Positions 48,501-60,316 of a stretch of DNA of 64,000 nucleotides are shown one piece after another. A program made the position numbers and the translations under genes. The notes under the pieces are model-generated. The model made no database searches, was not told the origin of the DNA, and saw only the letters and a list, made by a program, of their open reading frames with translations. This DNA is from Poronia punctata (lineage: Eukaryota; Ascomycota; Sordariomycetes; Xylariales; Xylariaceae). The DNA is taken from assembly GCA_022579005.1 (NCBI GenBank), contig MU401479.1, forward strand, positions 131,297 to 195,296, read 5' to 3'. Position 1 is the stretch's first letter. Each line of letters starts with the position of its first letter.

Positions 48501-51047
48501 TTAAAGCATACAAATTTTGTTAATTTTGCTATATTAGTTAATAAGCTATAAAGTTAAAAAGGCCTAATAATATATTAGACTTTAATATTATAACCTATAG
48601 CTGCTATTATTACTAAGCTATTAAAATACGCTAAAAGCTAGAAAATAAGCTTATAATAGAAAAAATAAAAGCTTATGCTTTTTAGTAAGGTTTAAGCAAT
48701 AATAAACTAGCACTTTTTTAAATTAGTTCTGCTTTTAACTTAATTTTAACTTAACCTTTTAACTTAGCATATTTTAAGTACTAAAGCATATTTAACCTAA
48801 TATATAATCTGCTTATTAATAGTATACTAGCAAATTATAAAAAGTTAGCCTATATATAATAACTTTATATTTAGCTGTTTTTTTTTAAATAAAAACAACT
48901 TTAATTCTTGCTTTATTATTTTAAAAGTTACTTCTTATTTGCTTATACTTAATAATTTATTATTATCCCTAGCTTTTTATATACTTAGTTAAAATCTAAG
49001 TATATTTATTATTAATTTTTTATAAAAAGCTATAAATAACTTAGTACGTTAAAGTAAAGCGTTGTTAACTATATTATTAAAGCGTACGCTAAGTTAGCAA
49101 AGTTTAATAGCGTTTTAATAAGCTTAAAAGTACTAGCTTATAAAAAAACAAAAATTAGCAAATATATTTACGCTATTAAAGTAACTTATTAATAGCTTTG
49201 CTTTTTTACTTTTTAGTTTATTATTAATAACCTACGCGTATATAGCTAGGCTAGTACTTAAAAATTGTTTATAGTAAAAGCTTATGCTAAATTTGCTGCT
49301 TTAACCTTTACTTTTAAACTAAAACTAATAAGCTCTCTTGCTTTACTTTTAGCTAGCTAAAAAGGTATAATAAAAAATGCCTTTATAGTTTTTATAAAAA
49401 GCTAAAACTTTAAGGTTGCTAAACTTAAGTAAATAAATAACTATATTTAGTTTATAACTTATTTTAATATTTATATAAGCGTACATTATTTCTTAATAGC
49501 AAAAAAATATACACTACTAATTAATGCTAATATGCTTTTAAAAAAAAATAAATATAAGTTTGCTTATAATAAATCTATTATTTAATATTTGCTAATTTAA
49601 CTTTAAATAAATAAAAAAAAAAAATATATAAGACTAACTATTTTAATATTAAAAAGTTACTACTATTAAAAGTTAATATATAACTTACTATTTATTTTTT
49701 GCTTTAAAATACATATTAAAATACTAATTTAAAACTAACTAATAAAATAAATATTTTATATAAAAAATGCCTAACGCTTTTTAATTTAATATTGCTTTAA
49801 ACAAATTAAAAAAACATACTTTTAAATAATAAATAAAAATATAAACTTAATGCTACTAGCAAAGCTAACTATAAACATTGCTATATTACTATTATTATAA
49901 AAGTAGCTGCTAAGTTTTTAGCGTTTTATATTATTAACAATAACTAGCTTCTTTTAACTTAATACTATAAAATATTTAATAAGTTTTAAGCTTTTTTTTA
50001 CGCTGCTTACATTATAAATTATTAGCAACTAGAAATTTATATGTTTTAAAGCTACTTAAAGTATGCTAGCAAATTTAGCTTTACTAATAAGTATATATTA
50101 TTTTCTATATAGCACAAGCTAGGCTAAAACTATTATAGCGTTAGTAATAAATATTTAACGCACTTTTTATTGCGCTTATATATAATAAATATAAAAACTA
50201 GGTTAGGATTGCTATATTAACTTTAATTAAACAATTTTTATTTTAGCAATATAAAGCTGCTAAAAGAGTTATAATAATAACTATAAAAAAAATAGGTTAA
50301 AAAGTTGTTAATTATAGCTATTAACTATAAGTTAAAATAAAAGGATTATATTATTAAATTTAAGCATTTATTATAAAAAGTTAACTGCTAGCATTTAGCA
50401 GCGTTTAAGCTATATATAGCTAGGCGCTATATTATAGCAATAGTATAAAACAACTTTATAAAATTTTAACTATAAATTATATAATAGTATTAAAGTTTTA
50501 GTAGCTATTTTAAGCACTAAATATTTTATATTTTATAATTTTAATATAAAATACTTTATAAAACAAGCTTTTTTTTTTTATACCTTTATACTAATATTAC
50601 GCTAGCAAATAGTAACCTTAGGTGCTTGCTAAAATTTTATATATAATTAACAATTGTTTAAATGTTGCTAACTTTAGCGTTTTATAAAGATATACGCTAT
50701 TTTGTCTTTTTTTATAGCTACTATATTTAATACTAACGCAACAAACCTTACAATGTTTTTTTAAAGCCTATAATAGGCTTTATTAACTAGATCTTTATTT
50801 ATAATAACTATATTTTTATTATTTTGTTTTTAGTTACTATCTTTAATAAAAAAAATAAAATACTTAATTTTTTTAAAGTTTATTATAACTATAATAACCT
50901 TTTTATTATTAGTATTAATGCTGTTTTGCTTAAAAAGCTTTATATTGTATATTTAAGTTTACTTAAATATATATAAGTTAATTAGCAGGTTAAATACTTG
51001 TAAAGGAATCTTAAATAGTAGTAAGATTTAAAAAGAAACGAAAATAT

Positions 51048-51190
51048 GTTTTTTTTTATATATAAAATCTTAAAAAACATAAAAGCTAATACTTAGAATG
51101 CTTAAGCTAGTTATAGTAGTAAAAATTAAAAAAAAATAAAAGTACGTTTTTTTTTATATATAAAATCTTAAAAAATATAAAAGCTAATAA
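51048..51190. repeat. Direct repeat pair, offset 98 bp
   Basis: Copies start at 51048 and 51146 and share a run of nine T, ATATATAAAATCTTAAAAAA and AAAAGCTAAT. Within the best-matched stretch they differ by one CpA/TpA change. Confidence 0.7.
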
Positions 51191-51589
51191 ATTATATAAT
51201 GCTTAGGCTAATTATACAAATATAACTAAAAGAGGTATAATAGCTATTATTATTTTATTAGCTATAAAACAATATATAAAAGCAATAGTGCAACTATTAA
51301 TAACAAGACTATAATATAGTTTTAGTTAGCAAAAGTACTTTTTTTAAATAATATTAACTTTCTTGCTTAACTTAGCAAGTACTAATGTTTAAAAATAGCT
51401 TATACATTATACTTACTTTTTTAATTTATATTATATAAGTATACTAGCTACTTTTAATTTATTATTTTTACTTCCTTACGCTTAACTTTTAACTATATTT
51501 AAGAAGTATTTTTAATTAATTTAAACAATTACAATAGTTATAATGTATTAATAAAATAGAAATAATTACAATGAATTAATTAATTAATA

Positions 51590-51681
51590 AAAATAGTAGC
51601 ACTAAAATTAATTACAAGTAGTAGGAATAGAAATAGTAGTAAAAATAAAAATAGTAGCACTAAAATTAATTATAAGTAGTA
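51590..51681. repeat. 34-bp direct repeat pair, offset 58 bp
   Basis: 51590-51623 and 51648-51681 match at 33 of 34 positions. The single difference is ACA versus ATA, a CpA-to-TpA transition. Confidence 0.8.
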
Positions 51682-51947
51682 AAAATAAAAATAAAGTAGT
51701 AGTGGTAAAAAGTAGGTATATAAATACGTAAAGGTTAAAAAGTATTTTTTAACAAATTAATTAAAAATTTAACTACAATATTCTAGCGCTTTAATTATAA
51801 ATTTATAGTAAGTGCAGTAAACAATTTATAGCGCACTTTTTCTAAAGACTTGCAAGGCTTGTTTAATCTACAAGGCTTGTTGGCCTTGTGCAAGGCTTGT
51901 AACCTATGTTACCCTTACAAACCCAGGTGGGCTTGCTGCACTACAAC

Positions 51948-51967
51948 CCTTGCGCAAGGCTTGTTAG
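51948..51967 (-). repeat. Right terminal inverted repeat
   Basis: CCTTGCGCAAGGCTTGTTAG, the exact reverse complement of 42718-42737. Sequence to the right returns at once to normal composition. Confidence 0.8.
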
Positions 51968-53558
51968 CCACCAGCGAGCCCCGCTAAGGTAGTGTTATGG
52001 CGCTGAGGTAATATCAAGATGAGCCGCCCTCAGCCAACCTCGAGAATAGCTACGTTCAACAAGATGGCTGAAGGGGCATAGATACTTACCTATGTACCTA
52101 TTTAACTCTGTGTGTGAGCCCTATTGGTGGTGGCGGCGAAAGGGTAAGCTTGTCACAGGGACCCTCGATAAACCGTTTTCAAAGTGGTTCAGGGGAAGGT
52201 GTCGCGGCCAAATTGTGCCACGCACTATGACTCCTCAATGATGTCAATACAATTGTTTCATTACATCAGCCTAAAGCTACCTTAACCTTTCTACTAACAT
52301 GTTTTATATACTTGGGTAGGTCCTAGCTAGCTCTTGCCACTGACCTACTAGCTCCAACCACCCACCTTACCTAATGTCAGTATCAACGACAGACCAAGGA
52401 TATCATCTACTATTTCTTAGTGTGTAGTGGGATAGAGCAGACTGGTCCCCATCGATTCTTTACAGAATTTCCGAGTCAACTTATTGGCTCATTCGAGTCA
52501 TTGGGAGCGTGAATGGTAGCGTAAAGGAATTAGAAGGCGCAGTCTTTGCATGTATGAGTCCCATATGGCCAAGGTCTAGATAAAATAATGCAAAAAGGAA
52601 TGATTATACGATACATTGTACGTTGTAGTTGGAAACATGGAACCAACTGTACCTATTAGGAGAGAGGGTAGAGGGCGAGGGGGAGGGGTAAGACCCCCTT
52701 AAGACATACTATATAAGATAACAACATTGTGGTTATACCATTTTGAATACCTAGACCACAACTAAGAAGATTAGGCAATTTTTCATCAAGTTAAAACTTC
52801 TACCATTTCATTTTATAGGCAAATAATTCCAACACTAAATATCCACGGGCACATTTAGAGCAGCTTATATACCTATATAAGTACTTGTAAAGTTGTACCT
52901 TTAAATGATAAGTTAATATAGGGAAGCTATCGGAAAACCTCCTGCCGCCTTACCTGACACCATGCAAGGAGAGATTGCTTTGGCTAATTTTTTTATATCT
53001 CTTTTTCTTCGGGGGTACGGTTTGTAAAGTAACGCCAGTGCGTTTAAAATAAATGTTCCTTTACTATATTATACCTAATCGCAAGACAAGCTAGATCTGG
53101 CCATAAAACCCTTTTTTTCCCCTTGTCGACTAAACAAAATCCATCTTACCTTACCTATCCAGAAATTCCACATGTAATCAATTTCTGCAAGTAGGTACTA
53201 TGTAGTCTAAAATGCGCATTGTCCGTCCCTTTATGCAGACGTGGTGGACAGACAGAGCGTAATACCTACCTACCTTACCTGCTTAGCCTCGGGGTAAAGT
53301 AAAGTGGGTAAATAAGACGAGGAGAGTGTCAAAAACAAAAAAAAAAAAAAAGGTTCGTCAATAAACAATCTATGCATGCCTTTTTTCACACACACGAGAG
53401 AATCCATCCTAAAATGGGGTATCAGGCCACCAACTAGGTGGTGCGTTGCGCAATAGAGGGGATATTTACATGTAGGTAACTAATTCTAGTCAAGACTGTC
53501 TAAGTCCATGTCGTTAGTACGGCCACGCATCAAGTTACAGGCTCATACCAACTCCGCC
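51968..53558. other. Intergenic region right of the element
   Basis: About 1.6 kb of normal composition with the probable promoter of the APH-like gene at its right end. A poly-A tract lies near 53336-53351. No gene was recognised. Confidence 0.5.
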
Positions 53559-54767
53559 ATGGCAGATCGCGATGTCACCCCTGATGACAGCCTGCTCAAG
53601 CAGATCTTCACCACCAATCAACCAGAGACCATCTCAATCTTTCTTCAGAACTGGGACAAGTGTGTGTTCAAGGCAGAATTCCCTAGGGATGGCGAGCATC
53701 GTCACTCTGCGTGTGTGGTCCGACTAGAGGCTGAGAATAAGAACCTCCAAACATTCACTACGATTGCTTCTATGCAACAAATTGCCGCGACCATCATTCC
53801 GGACCTTGTCCCACAAACCCTTCAAGTCGGCAAGGCAAAGAACGCGCAAGGAAGAATGTTCCACTTCTCAGTGATTGAGCTTGTGGAGGGGGATCTCTTG
53901 GAAGATGTGTGGCAGCAGATAAGCGCCGAGGAGCAGAGCTCGGTTGTAGCTGAGCTAGTCAAAGCGCTCGAAAAGTTACACTCTGTTCGGCTAAGTGACA
54001 AGTGGGTCAAGGAAATCCTGGACAGGATGCTTCGTGAAGAAAGTGACGGAATAATAAAGGGTTTCGAGCAACCTGGTGCCTTTGGGGGTCCCCATACAGG
54101 ATTTCTGAATGGCGGACCTGCCCTGTTAGACTCTATCATGGCAAGGCGAAAGCTCAACAAGCCATTCTGTACTATAGAGCCCATTGTTGGTTCACAAGAT
54201 GTCGGGATCCAGTCCAGCTTTAAAGAGCTTGGGTCGATAGTCATCAACAAGTCCGACATGGACAAATGGCCAGGAGAAGCCGTGCTTTGCCACAACGATC
54301 TCAATCCACGCAACATAATCCTTCGGGCATGCGCCTCTTCGGGTGGTCTATCTAAGCACAAGCTGGTCGGTATCATTGATTGGGAGCTCGCTGGATTCTA
54401 CCCGGCTTCCTACGAGCTAAGTCTGCAAGATACATACCTAAGCGGCGCCAATCGACATGTATCATTCTACCTACTATTAAAAGAACACATGAAGGATTTA
54501 GTACCACGATCTTCGTCACAGATTGTGCTTCTACAAGCCATGGAGCTCATCTTTGAATCCCAACAGAGATATTTGATTGATGGCAGTAACATTCCGGCTC
54601 ACATCCGGAAGAGGTTCTTGGAGAGCTCGAAGTTGGCTCGAGACAATGATCCTTATGTCGGTTGGACAAGAGTCCCACAAGATGGGCCCTTCTCCGAATA
54701 CTCTAGCGCTGCTATTCAGCAATTGGAGGATGACGTGGTTGAGGAAATGATCGCAAGGAGATCCTAG
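53559..54767 (+). CDS. Aminoglycoside phosphotransferase/choline kinase-like (APH family) protein
   Basis: Single exon, 402 residues, starting at GCCATGGC (an upstream in-frame ATG at 53508 would add 17 residues but has a poorer context). The catalytic loop LCHNDLNPRNII (His245, Asp247, Asn252) and the metal-binding GIIDWELAGFYP (Asp274) are intact. The N-terminal lobe resembles APH folds, with IELVEGDLLEDVW as hinge-like sequence. Such proteins are abundant in filamentous fungi. They transfer phosphate from ATP to small molecules or proteins, but few have known substrates; antibiotic resistance should not be assumed. It lies 1.6 kb from the AT-rich element but shows no mutation damage itself. 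Confidence 0.88.
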   Translation: MADRDVTPDDSLLKQIFTTNQPETISIFLQNWDKCVFKAEFPRDGEHRHSACVVRLEAENKNLQTFTTIASMQQIAATIIPDLVPQTLQVGKAKNAQGRMFHFSVIELVEGDLLEDVWQQISAEEQSSVVAELVKALEKLHSVRLSDKWVKEILDRMLREESDGIIKGFEQPGAFGGPHTGFLNGGPALLDSIMARRKLNKPFCTIEPIVGSQDVGIQSSFKELGSIVINKSDMDKWPGEAVLCHNDLNPRNIILRACASSGGLSKHKLVGIIDWELAGFYPASYELSLQDTYLSGANRHVSFYLLLKEHMKDLVPRSSSQIVLLQAMELIFESQQRYLIDGSNIPAHIRKRFLESSKLARDNDPYVGWTRVPQDGPFSEYSSAAIQQLEDDVVEEMIARRS

Positions 54768-55320
54768 GCAAGGCTCCGATCTATTCTATTCTACTCAATT
54801 TGGGGCTATGATAGAATTGAATAGAACTGACTAAGCAAAGTCCCAGATAGAATAGATTAGTTGATCTAGGTATTCTTTGGCATTTGGTAAAACTGAGAAC
54901 CGATTGTACGAGTATGCACCCACTATAGCCCGATCCACATTTTCCCCAACCGGGGATCTCTCCAAATGGAGTCCGCCCTATCATTACTGCATGTATCTAA
55001 ACTAGTACTATATACATAAAGATTGAGGCAGAGTTTTGTGGAGCCTGCCGGCTTAAAGCGGGTACTATACGCGTGCTTTTATTTACTTTGCTTTGTATAA
55101 GCGTAAGCCGATTCCTAAGTTGGCCTAGCTTTCTGTCAGGTCCGTCATCTGAAGATTAGTATTCAGACTAAAGTTTTTGGGAGAAAGACAGGAGCATCTC
55201 TGTCCCAACATCGTCACATCGAGTACCAAATCACAAGACGACATAATCCAGACAGATACTAGAGTGCCTACACATAGTCCTCAACCCCTTGTTTCGTCGG
55301 TAACCTTGTGTCGAATCATC
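54768..55320. other. Intergenic region
   Basis: 553 bp between the APH-like gene and IWR1, both on the plus strand; it should hold the IWR1 promoter. Nothing else was seen. Confidence 0.55.
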
Positions 55321-56755
55321 ATGTCCGTCCCGCCACAGATCATCCGCGTGAAGCGGAAGGCAACTGAGGAGGGACCTGTCTCATATCTTCGTGGGTGCTC
55401 CTTATCTGCTCTAGGACCTTCTGCTAGTAGCATAGGCTAATTATTTCATGTGATAGGCCTCCAGGAGAGCAAACGGCATAGGAGCGGCGTCTTCGTATAT
55501 CAACGTCAGGACGCCCATGTCGACACCGCCCAGAATACTCCAGTCCCGAAGAACCAAACGCCAGTTATTCACACTTCCGCCCAGGCGGATCGAGCGACAA
55601 ATGTTCGGGACGCCTCAAAACAGAACACACACCGACTCCCTCAAGAACATGTCGCCCAGACCGCTCACGAGACCACGGTCGATGGCACATACTCCCCCGA
55701 CTCGGTGTCTGCGTCCGCATCCGAACCCCGCCGATTCCACATGTCACGCAAAGATATGATGCTGGCCTCCGTGCCCCACCCAAGCCGGGCGCATGGCGGC
55801 ATATCAAAGAAAAGATCCGTCGCTGCCCTGTTTGTTGAGCGGAGAATTAGACAAGTCTCGCCCAGGCTTGTTGAAAAGTTCCATTCTGCAAACAATGCGA
55901 CGCCAACTCCCACGCCTACGCAAGACTCGGCGGCTGATGACGCCATGGAAGTGGACAAGCCCGAACCTCGGAAGTTTAAGAAACCCGGTGTATCGAGATT
56001 GTCCGGCAAAAATGGGCAGCCGAAGCAGAAGCCCGAACTTCCCAAGTCCATGACAAATCGCTGGCATGTGGATATGGAGAAGCTTGCTATGGACATGGAT
56101 GCATACGCTATGCAGCAGATCGGGTTTAACCTACAGAAAGCCGAGGAAGAAAAGCATATGCAAGATAGCCCTTCCAAACTCAAGTTCAAACCGAAACCCA
56201 CGAAGCGCTACGCAGAACGTCACCCCGAAGAGGCACAGCAGTCGGTGGACCAAGACATGGTGGATGCGGGGGATGAGAAGAGCGACAGTGATGACGACTA
56301 TATCATCGATACCTATATCCGCGTGCCAGCCAGCAGTATGGGAGACCATGTGCCGCCACAGAAGGTGGGCCTCTTAGTGTTTGACGAGGAACCCGACATA
56401 GAATTCTTCTACGGAGGAGAGGAAGAGAGCGAGGACGAGTGGGCAGAAGATGAGGAGGATGAGAATGGTATTATCATATCCACAACTTGTGTCCCACCTC
56501 GCACTTGACAGCCTTACTAACTCGTTTTTAGCGGAGAACTATTACACAGCAGACTATCCTGACGAAGAGGTGGATACAGACGATGAGTTCGACAAGAATG
56601 CCTATGCATTTCGGACCCGCAATGCGTCAGATCTTGAAGAGTACGATGTGGGGGGTGAGAGTGACGACAGCCCCTGGGATGTGGAGGATGAGGCTACGAC
56701 GAGCCAATTCAGGACATACATAGGCCGAAACGGGCTCAAAACCAATCATCTGTAG
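55321..56755 (+). CDS. IWR1: Iwr1-type RNA polymerase II nuclear import/assembly factor
   Basis: Three exons (55321-55390, 55457-56467, 56532-56755) join in frame to 434 residues. Introns are 66 nt (GTGGGT donor, TGATAG acceptor) and 64 nt (TACTAAC branch site). The N-terminus IIRVKRKATEEGPVSYLR is the basic start typical of Iwr1 proteins, which acts as a bipartite-type nuclear localisation signal in yeast. The domain core is split by intron 2 and restored as DENAENYYTADYPDEE, followed by an acidic tail. A further conserved block is DDDYIIDTYIRV. Iwr1 binds assembled Pol II in the cytoplasm and carries it to the nucleus. The middle is long and Lys/Pro-rich compared with yeast. The splice model is well supported because both junctions rebuild conserved sequence. 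Confidence 0.9.
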
Positions 56756-57902
56756 GGCTCATCCTATCTAGAAGGGCGATAGGGGTGTGTATATGTTGCA
56801 TTCACATTGGAAGCGCGCGGTAGATCAAAGCTAATATGCTGGAGGCATCCGGATTGATTACCAACAACAACAACGATGGGCGATCTCACGTGCTGGCATG
56901 TACTGGATGTGGCGTGGCGTCGGTACTTGTTAGTCCGTTGGCTGCTATATAAGGCTCGCATGGCGCATTGGCTTGAGGGATTGGGGATTAGGGATTGGCA
57001 CTGTTGGGGGAGTCATGAGAATCTTGCCTGAAGTGTGATTACGCGTGATCCTCTAACAGGACGCAGGGTTGGTTGAAGAAAGGATCAAAGACACAAGGCT
57101 ACATGGGTCAAAGACCCAAAGGAAAACTGTGCCATCTACTTTAGCGATTGGCGTTAGCTGTCAGTGTTTTTATTATGCAACAACTGTTGGGCTGCATCTC
57201 TTGCACCTCTGCATGATCTCTGTGACCCTGCAAGCAAGAAAAGACCCAGCACCAACACCAACACCAAAATCAACAAATAATAATTACAGTTCATTATACA
57301 GTAGATCATCCTCATTGACGCCACTACCCCAGGCTCTCTCTCTACACCCCTGCCTCCTCTGTTGCTATACCTACTCGTTTTCTTATTTGACTAGATACAC
57401 TCCATGAAGACGCGGATCCGATTTCTCCATCACCCTTTTTGTCTATCGTGGATGGCACACTGTGTGACACGCACCGTCGAACATTGTACACGATGCACAC
57501 TGCACTTGATAATGCAAGCAAGCAATACCTGTTAGGTTAGTTATCTACCAGGTAGGGGTCAAAGTTCCGCTACTTAACTTGAACTTCTCTTGAAGGACGT
57601 CAACCGCCTACACATGTTAGCCCGGTCATGTTGCTTGTCTCAGTCTCTCAGGGGGGGTCTATTAGCATTGCTACCTTTCCAGAACATATTTTGTATAAGA
57701 AATATATAACAGACTTTCTTTTTCATCTTTTCATATCGCATGAGCAGATGGCCATGTAAGTAAGTTAGCCGTAGTGCATGTTTTTTTTTCTCCATGTTTT
57801 CTCCAAGGTTTCATGTAAGTGTGTATGTGTGTATGTGAACTAGATAGTATTATCTAGAGCCTCAATCTTTCAAAACTAGGAGTTAGTAAGCACACACAAT
57901 CT

Positions 57903-57934
<32 letters not shown>

Positions 57935-60316
57935 AACCTACAAGAGGTAACTCTTATTAGACTATCTGACTGTAAATATAATATAGAAAGATATTTACAT
58001 ACATAGATACCCTACTTGACATAATAAATAGAAAAGCCAACATAGAAAAGAAGAATAGAATTATTTACCAACACAACGGTCAAGGTTTCTTTAATGTTAC
58101 ATTCTTTTGCCAATCACATTATATCACATCCCTTTCACCTTAATTTGGAACCAACTTCTTCTCGTAGGTATCCCTCTCCTTATTCTACATAGCCTTTTGA
58201 TTACCTACGTATCTTGTGTGTATGTAGGTATTTATATAACCTAGTAGGTCAGGTTTTATTTATATCTTTCTCCCTCCTACCTACCTGCCTATTTTCTGTT
58301 CACAGACACACATACACACACACCCTCTCTCTCTCTCTCCCTAGAATAAAAGGGTGAATAAGACAACCTGCCCCGTTTAGCTACACCTCCCTTGTTTATT
58401 GTGTTAAAGGCTTTTAAATCTAAGATAAGTACCGAGGTAGATATGTTCTAAGACTGTTGTAAATTGATGATAGATAAGTAGACTATGAATAGAAGTACAT
58501 ATTTGGTTTTATTTATATTTATACAGTACTACTATAATCTACATATTGGTTAACCCTTTTCTCCTCATCCTTTCCCTCCCCTTTTCCAGCATTGCCCTTT
58601 TCCTCCTTCTTATTCATGGTTTTATCTGCCCTATCCTCTCCCGTCCTGTCCTGGTCGTTCAAAGGCTCTCTTCTTGTCTCATCTACTCATTTCTTTTTTT
58701 TTAAAAAGGAAAATAAATCTAGCAATATAAACACCAAGTACAAAATATGAATTAAACCCTGAGGTAGGAGAGAGACAAGGGCTAAGGTACCTACCTGCGT
58801 ACATAAATAAATTAGGTACCTACCTAGGCAAGCAAACAGGACAAGGGGGCTTTAACAATAGGATAAAGAGGCGAGGAGGTAGCAAGGGAGGAATAATGTG
58901 TTGGCTTGTCCAAAAAGTTCCTCTCTTAAAAGCAGCGACATAAAAAAAGAGAAACAACGCTGCCATGCCATGCCAAACAGACATACCTTCAAGGGGGCCA
59001 GTCAGTCTATTTAGGTACATACCCAACATACCCAACCTATCCACCACTATCTTGATATTTACCCCTGAAAAGCCTGGTATGTAGAATGCTTTCCTTATGG
59101 TCGTCTACCTAGGTCTACTGCACTCACCTGATGCCCGCCTGATTGTCACTTTGTTTTTGAGGCAGCAGTTAATTGGTACAGAGGAGCTTGGAAAACCGAA
59201 TAGAAATGAGGGGGACAGGTTACAGGTACAAGACGGGCCTATGTCAGTTGGTCACATACATGTAGGTTAGGATTGGAAGCATACACACACACCCACACGC
59301 ATTCTAGACTCTGCTTGGAGAGGCACAGGAGATAATGGATGTCACTCTACTGAGATTCTATATGCGTATGGCACAAAGAGAGGAAGGACTTTCTTAGATT
59401 AAAATTTAAATCATTCTAGGTATTTGATTGTAACCCCTGGACAAAATACTTGTAGACTTGGATGAAAAGGGTAAAAGTAGTACTTTTCATTGCTCAACTT
59501 CTAAGAGAGTGTAAGAGAGAGGAAGCCGCTTAAACGCAAGACAAGCTGCTTCTCGTTCAGCTAAAACAAAGGCAACGCTTCTGCTCATCTCATCTCAACT
59601 TCTCCCGCAAATCCGTACTATAGTAACATTTGACACGTAAATAAATCGCAGTACATCTGCTCCATGAGATGAAAAAGAAGACGTAAAATATGGTCTGGAC
59701 CAGTTTGATCGTGATATTTCTAGAGTCGTTTCGTTTTTCGTCTCGGGGAAAAATTAACGAATCATAGCCATGAAAGAAGAGAAGTCATAAACCCATAAAC
59801 TCCATGTAAAAGCAAACAGAAAAATCAAAGCTGTAACAGCATACAGGACAGGTCTGATGGAGTATCCTCCCCCTCGCCTTTTTTCTTTGCATTTGCATGC
59901 CTCGTCTTGTCTTGTTCTTCGCTAGTATTGCTTATTTCTCTCTTGTATTCGTCTTTACCCGACGAGCCGCGTGATCCACATATTTTGTTAAAAGGTAAAT
60001 ATGCAGGGTAGGTACGCAGATAAGTCGGTAGGTGTTCGATAGGTTTAGTGTTCGTAAGGTAACATGGATGCCGTCGAATTTGAGGCTCCCATTGCTCCGT
60101 AAATAGGAAAAGAAGTACGCGTAGAAAATCCGGCGGTAAGAGCCCTGAATCAAATATCGTTCTTTCTTCCTCGACTGCCGTTCCTTTCCCGTTGTTGCGC
60201 GGAAAACATATGATTGCTGATTATACAACAAGCCTCGTATCTTAATCTGTAGAGTGAAAGGCATGCATTTTGGAAGACTAGAAAGAAAAGGAATGGTGGC
60301 CTGAGACGAAGAACGG
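56756..60316. other. Convergent gene-free region with simple repeats
   Basis: About 3.6 kb between two genes that face each other. It contains CT runs (57908-57934 and near 58324), CA runs (near 58310 and 59282) and many T-rich tracts, but no supported gene. Parts may be long 3' untranslated sequence of the gene at 60317. Confidence 0.5.
57908..57934. repeat. (CT)n microsatellite
   Basis: About 27 bp of uninterrupted TC/CT repeat, with a shorter CT run near 58324. Confidence 0.95.

Larger units (their letters stand above)
42718..51967. mobile_element. Degenerate 9.25-kb AT-rich element with terminal inverted repeats, RIP-mutated
   Basis: The block is bounded by perfect 20-bp inverted repeats. 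TA lies just inside each outer end (C-TA-ACAAGCC on the left, GGCTTGT-TA-G on the right), so a TA target-site duplication is possible but could also be part of the repeat. About the outer 80 bp on the left and 150 bp on the right keep normal GC and carry several CAAGGCTTG-type subterminal repeats. The interior is extremely AT-rich, has only spurious short frames, and is full of stop codons. Internal direct repeats differ by CpA-to-TpA changes, the classic RIP transition. A dead DNA transposon is the best reading. The superfamily cannot be told, and an AT-rich island with coincidental end repeats is the alternative. Confidence 0.6.
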
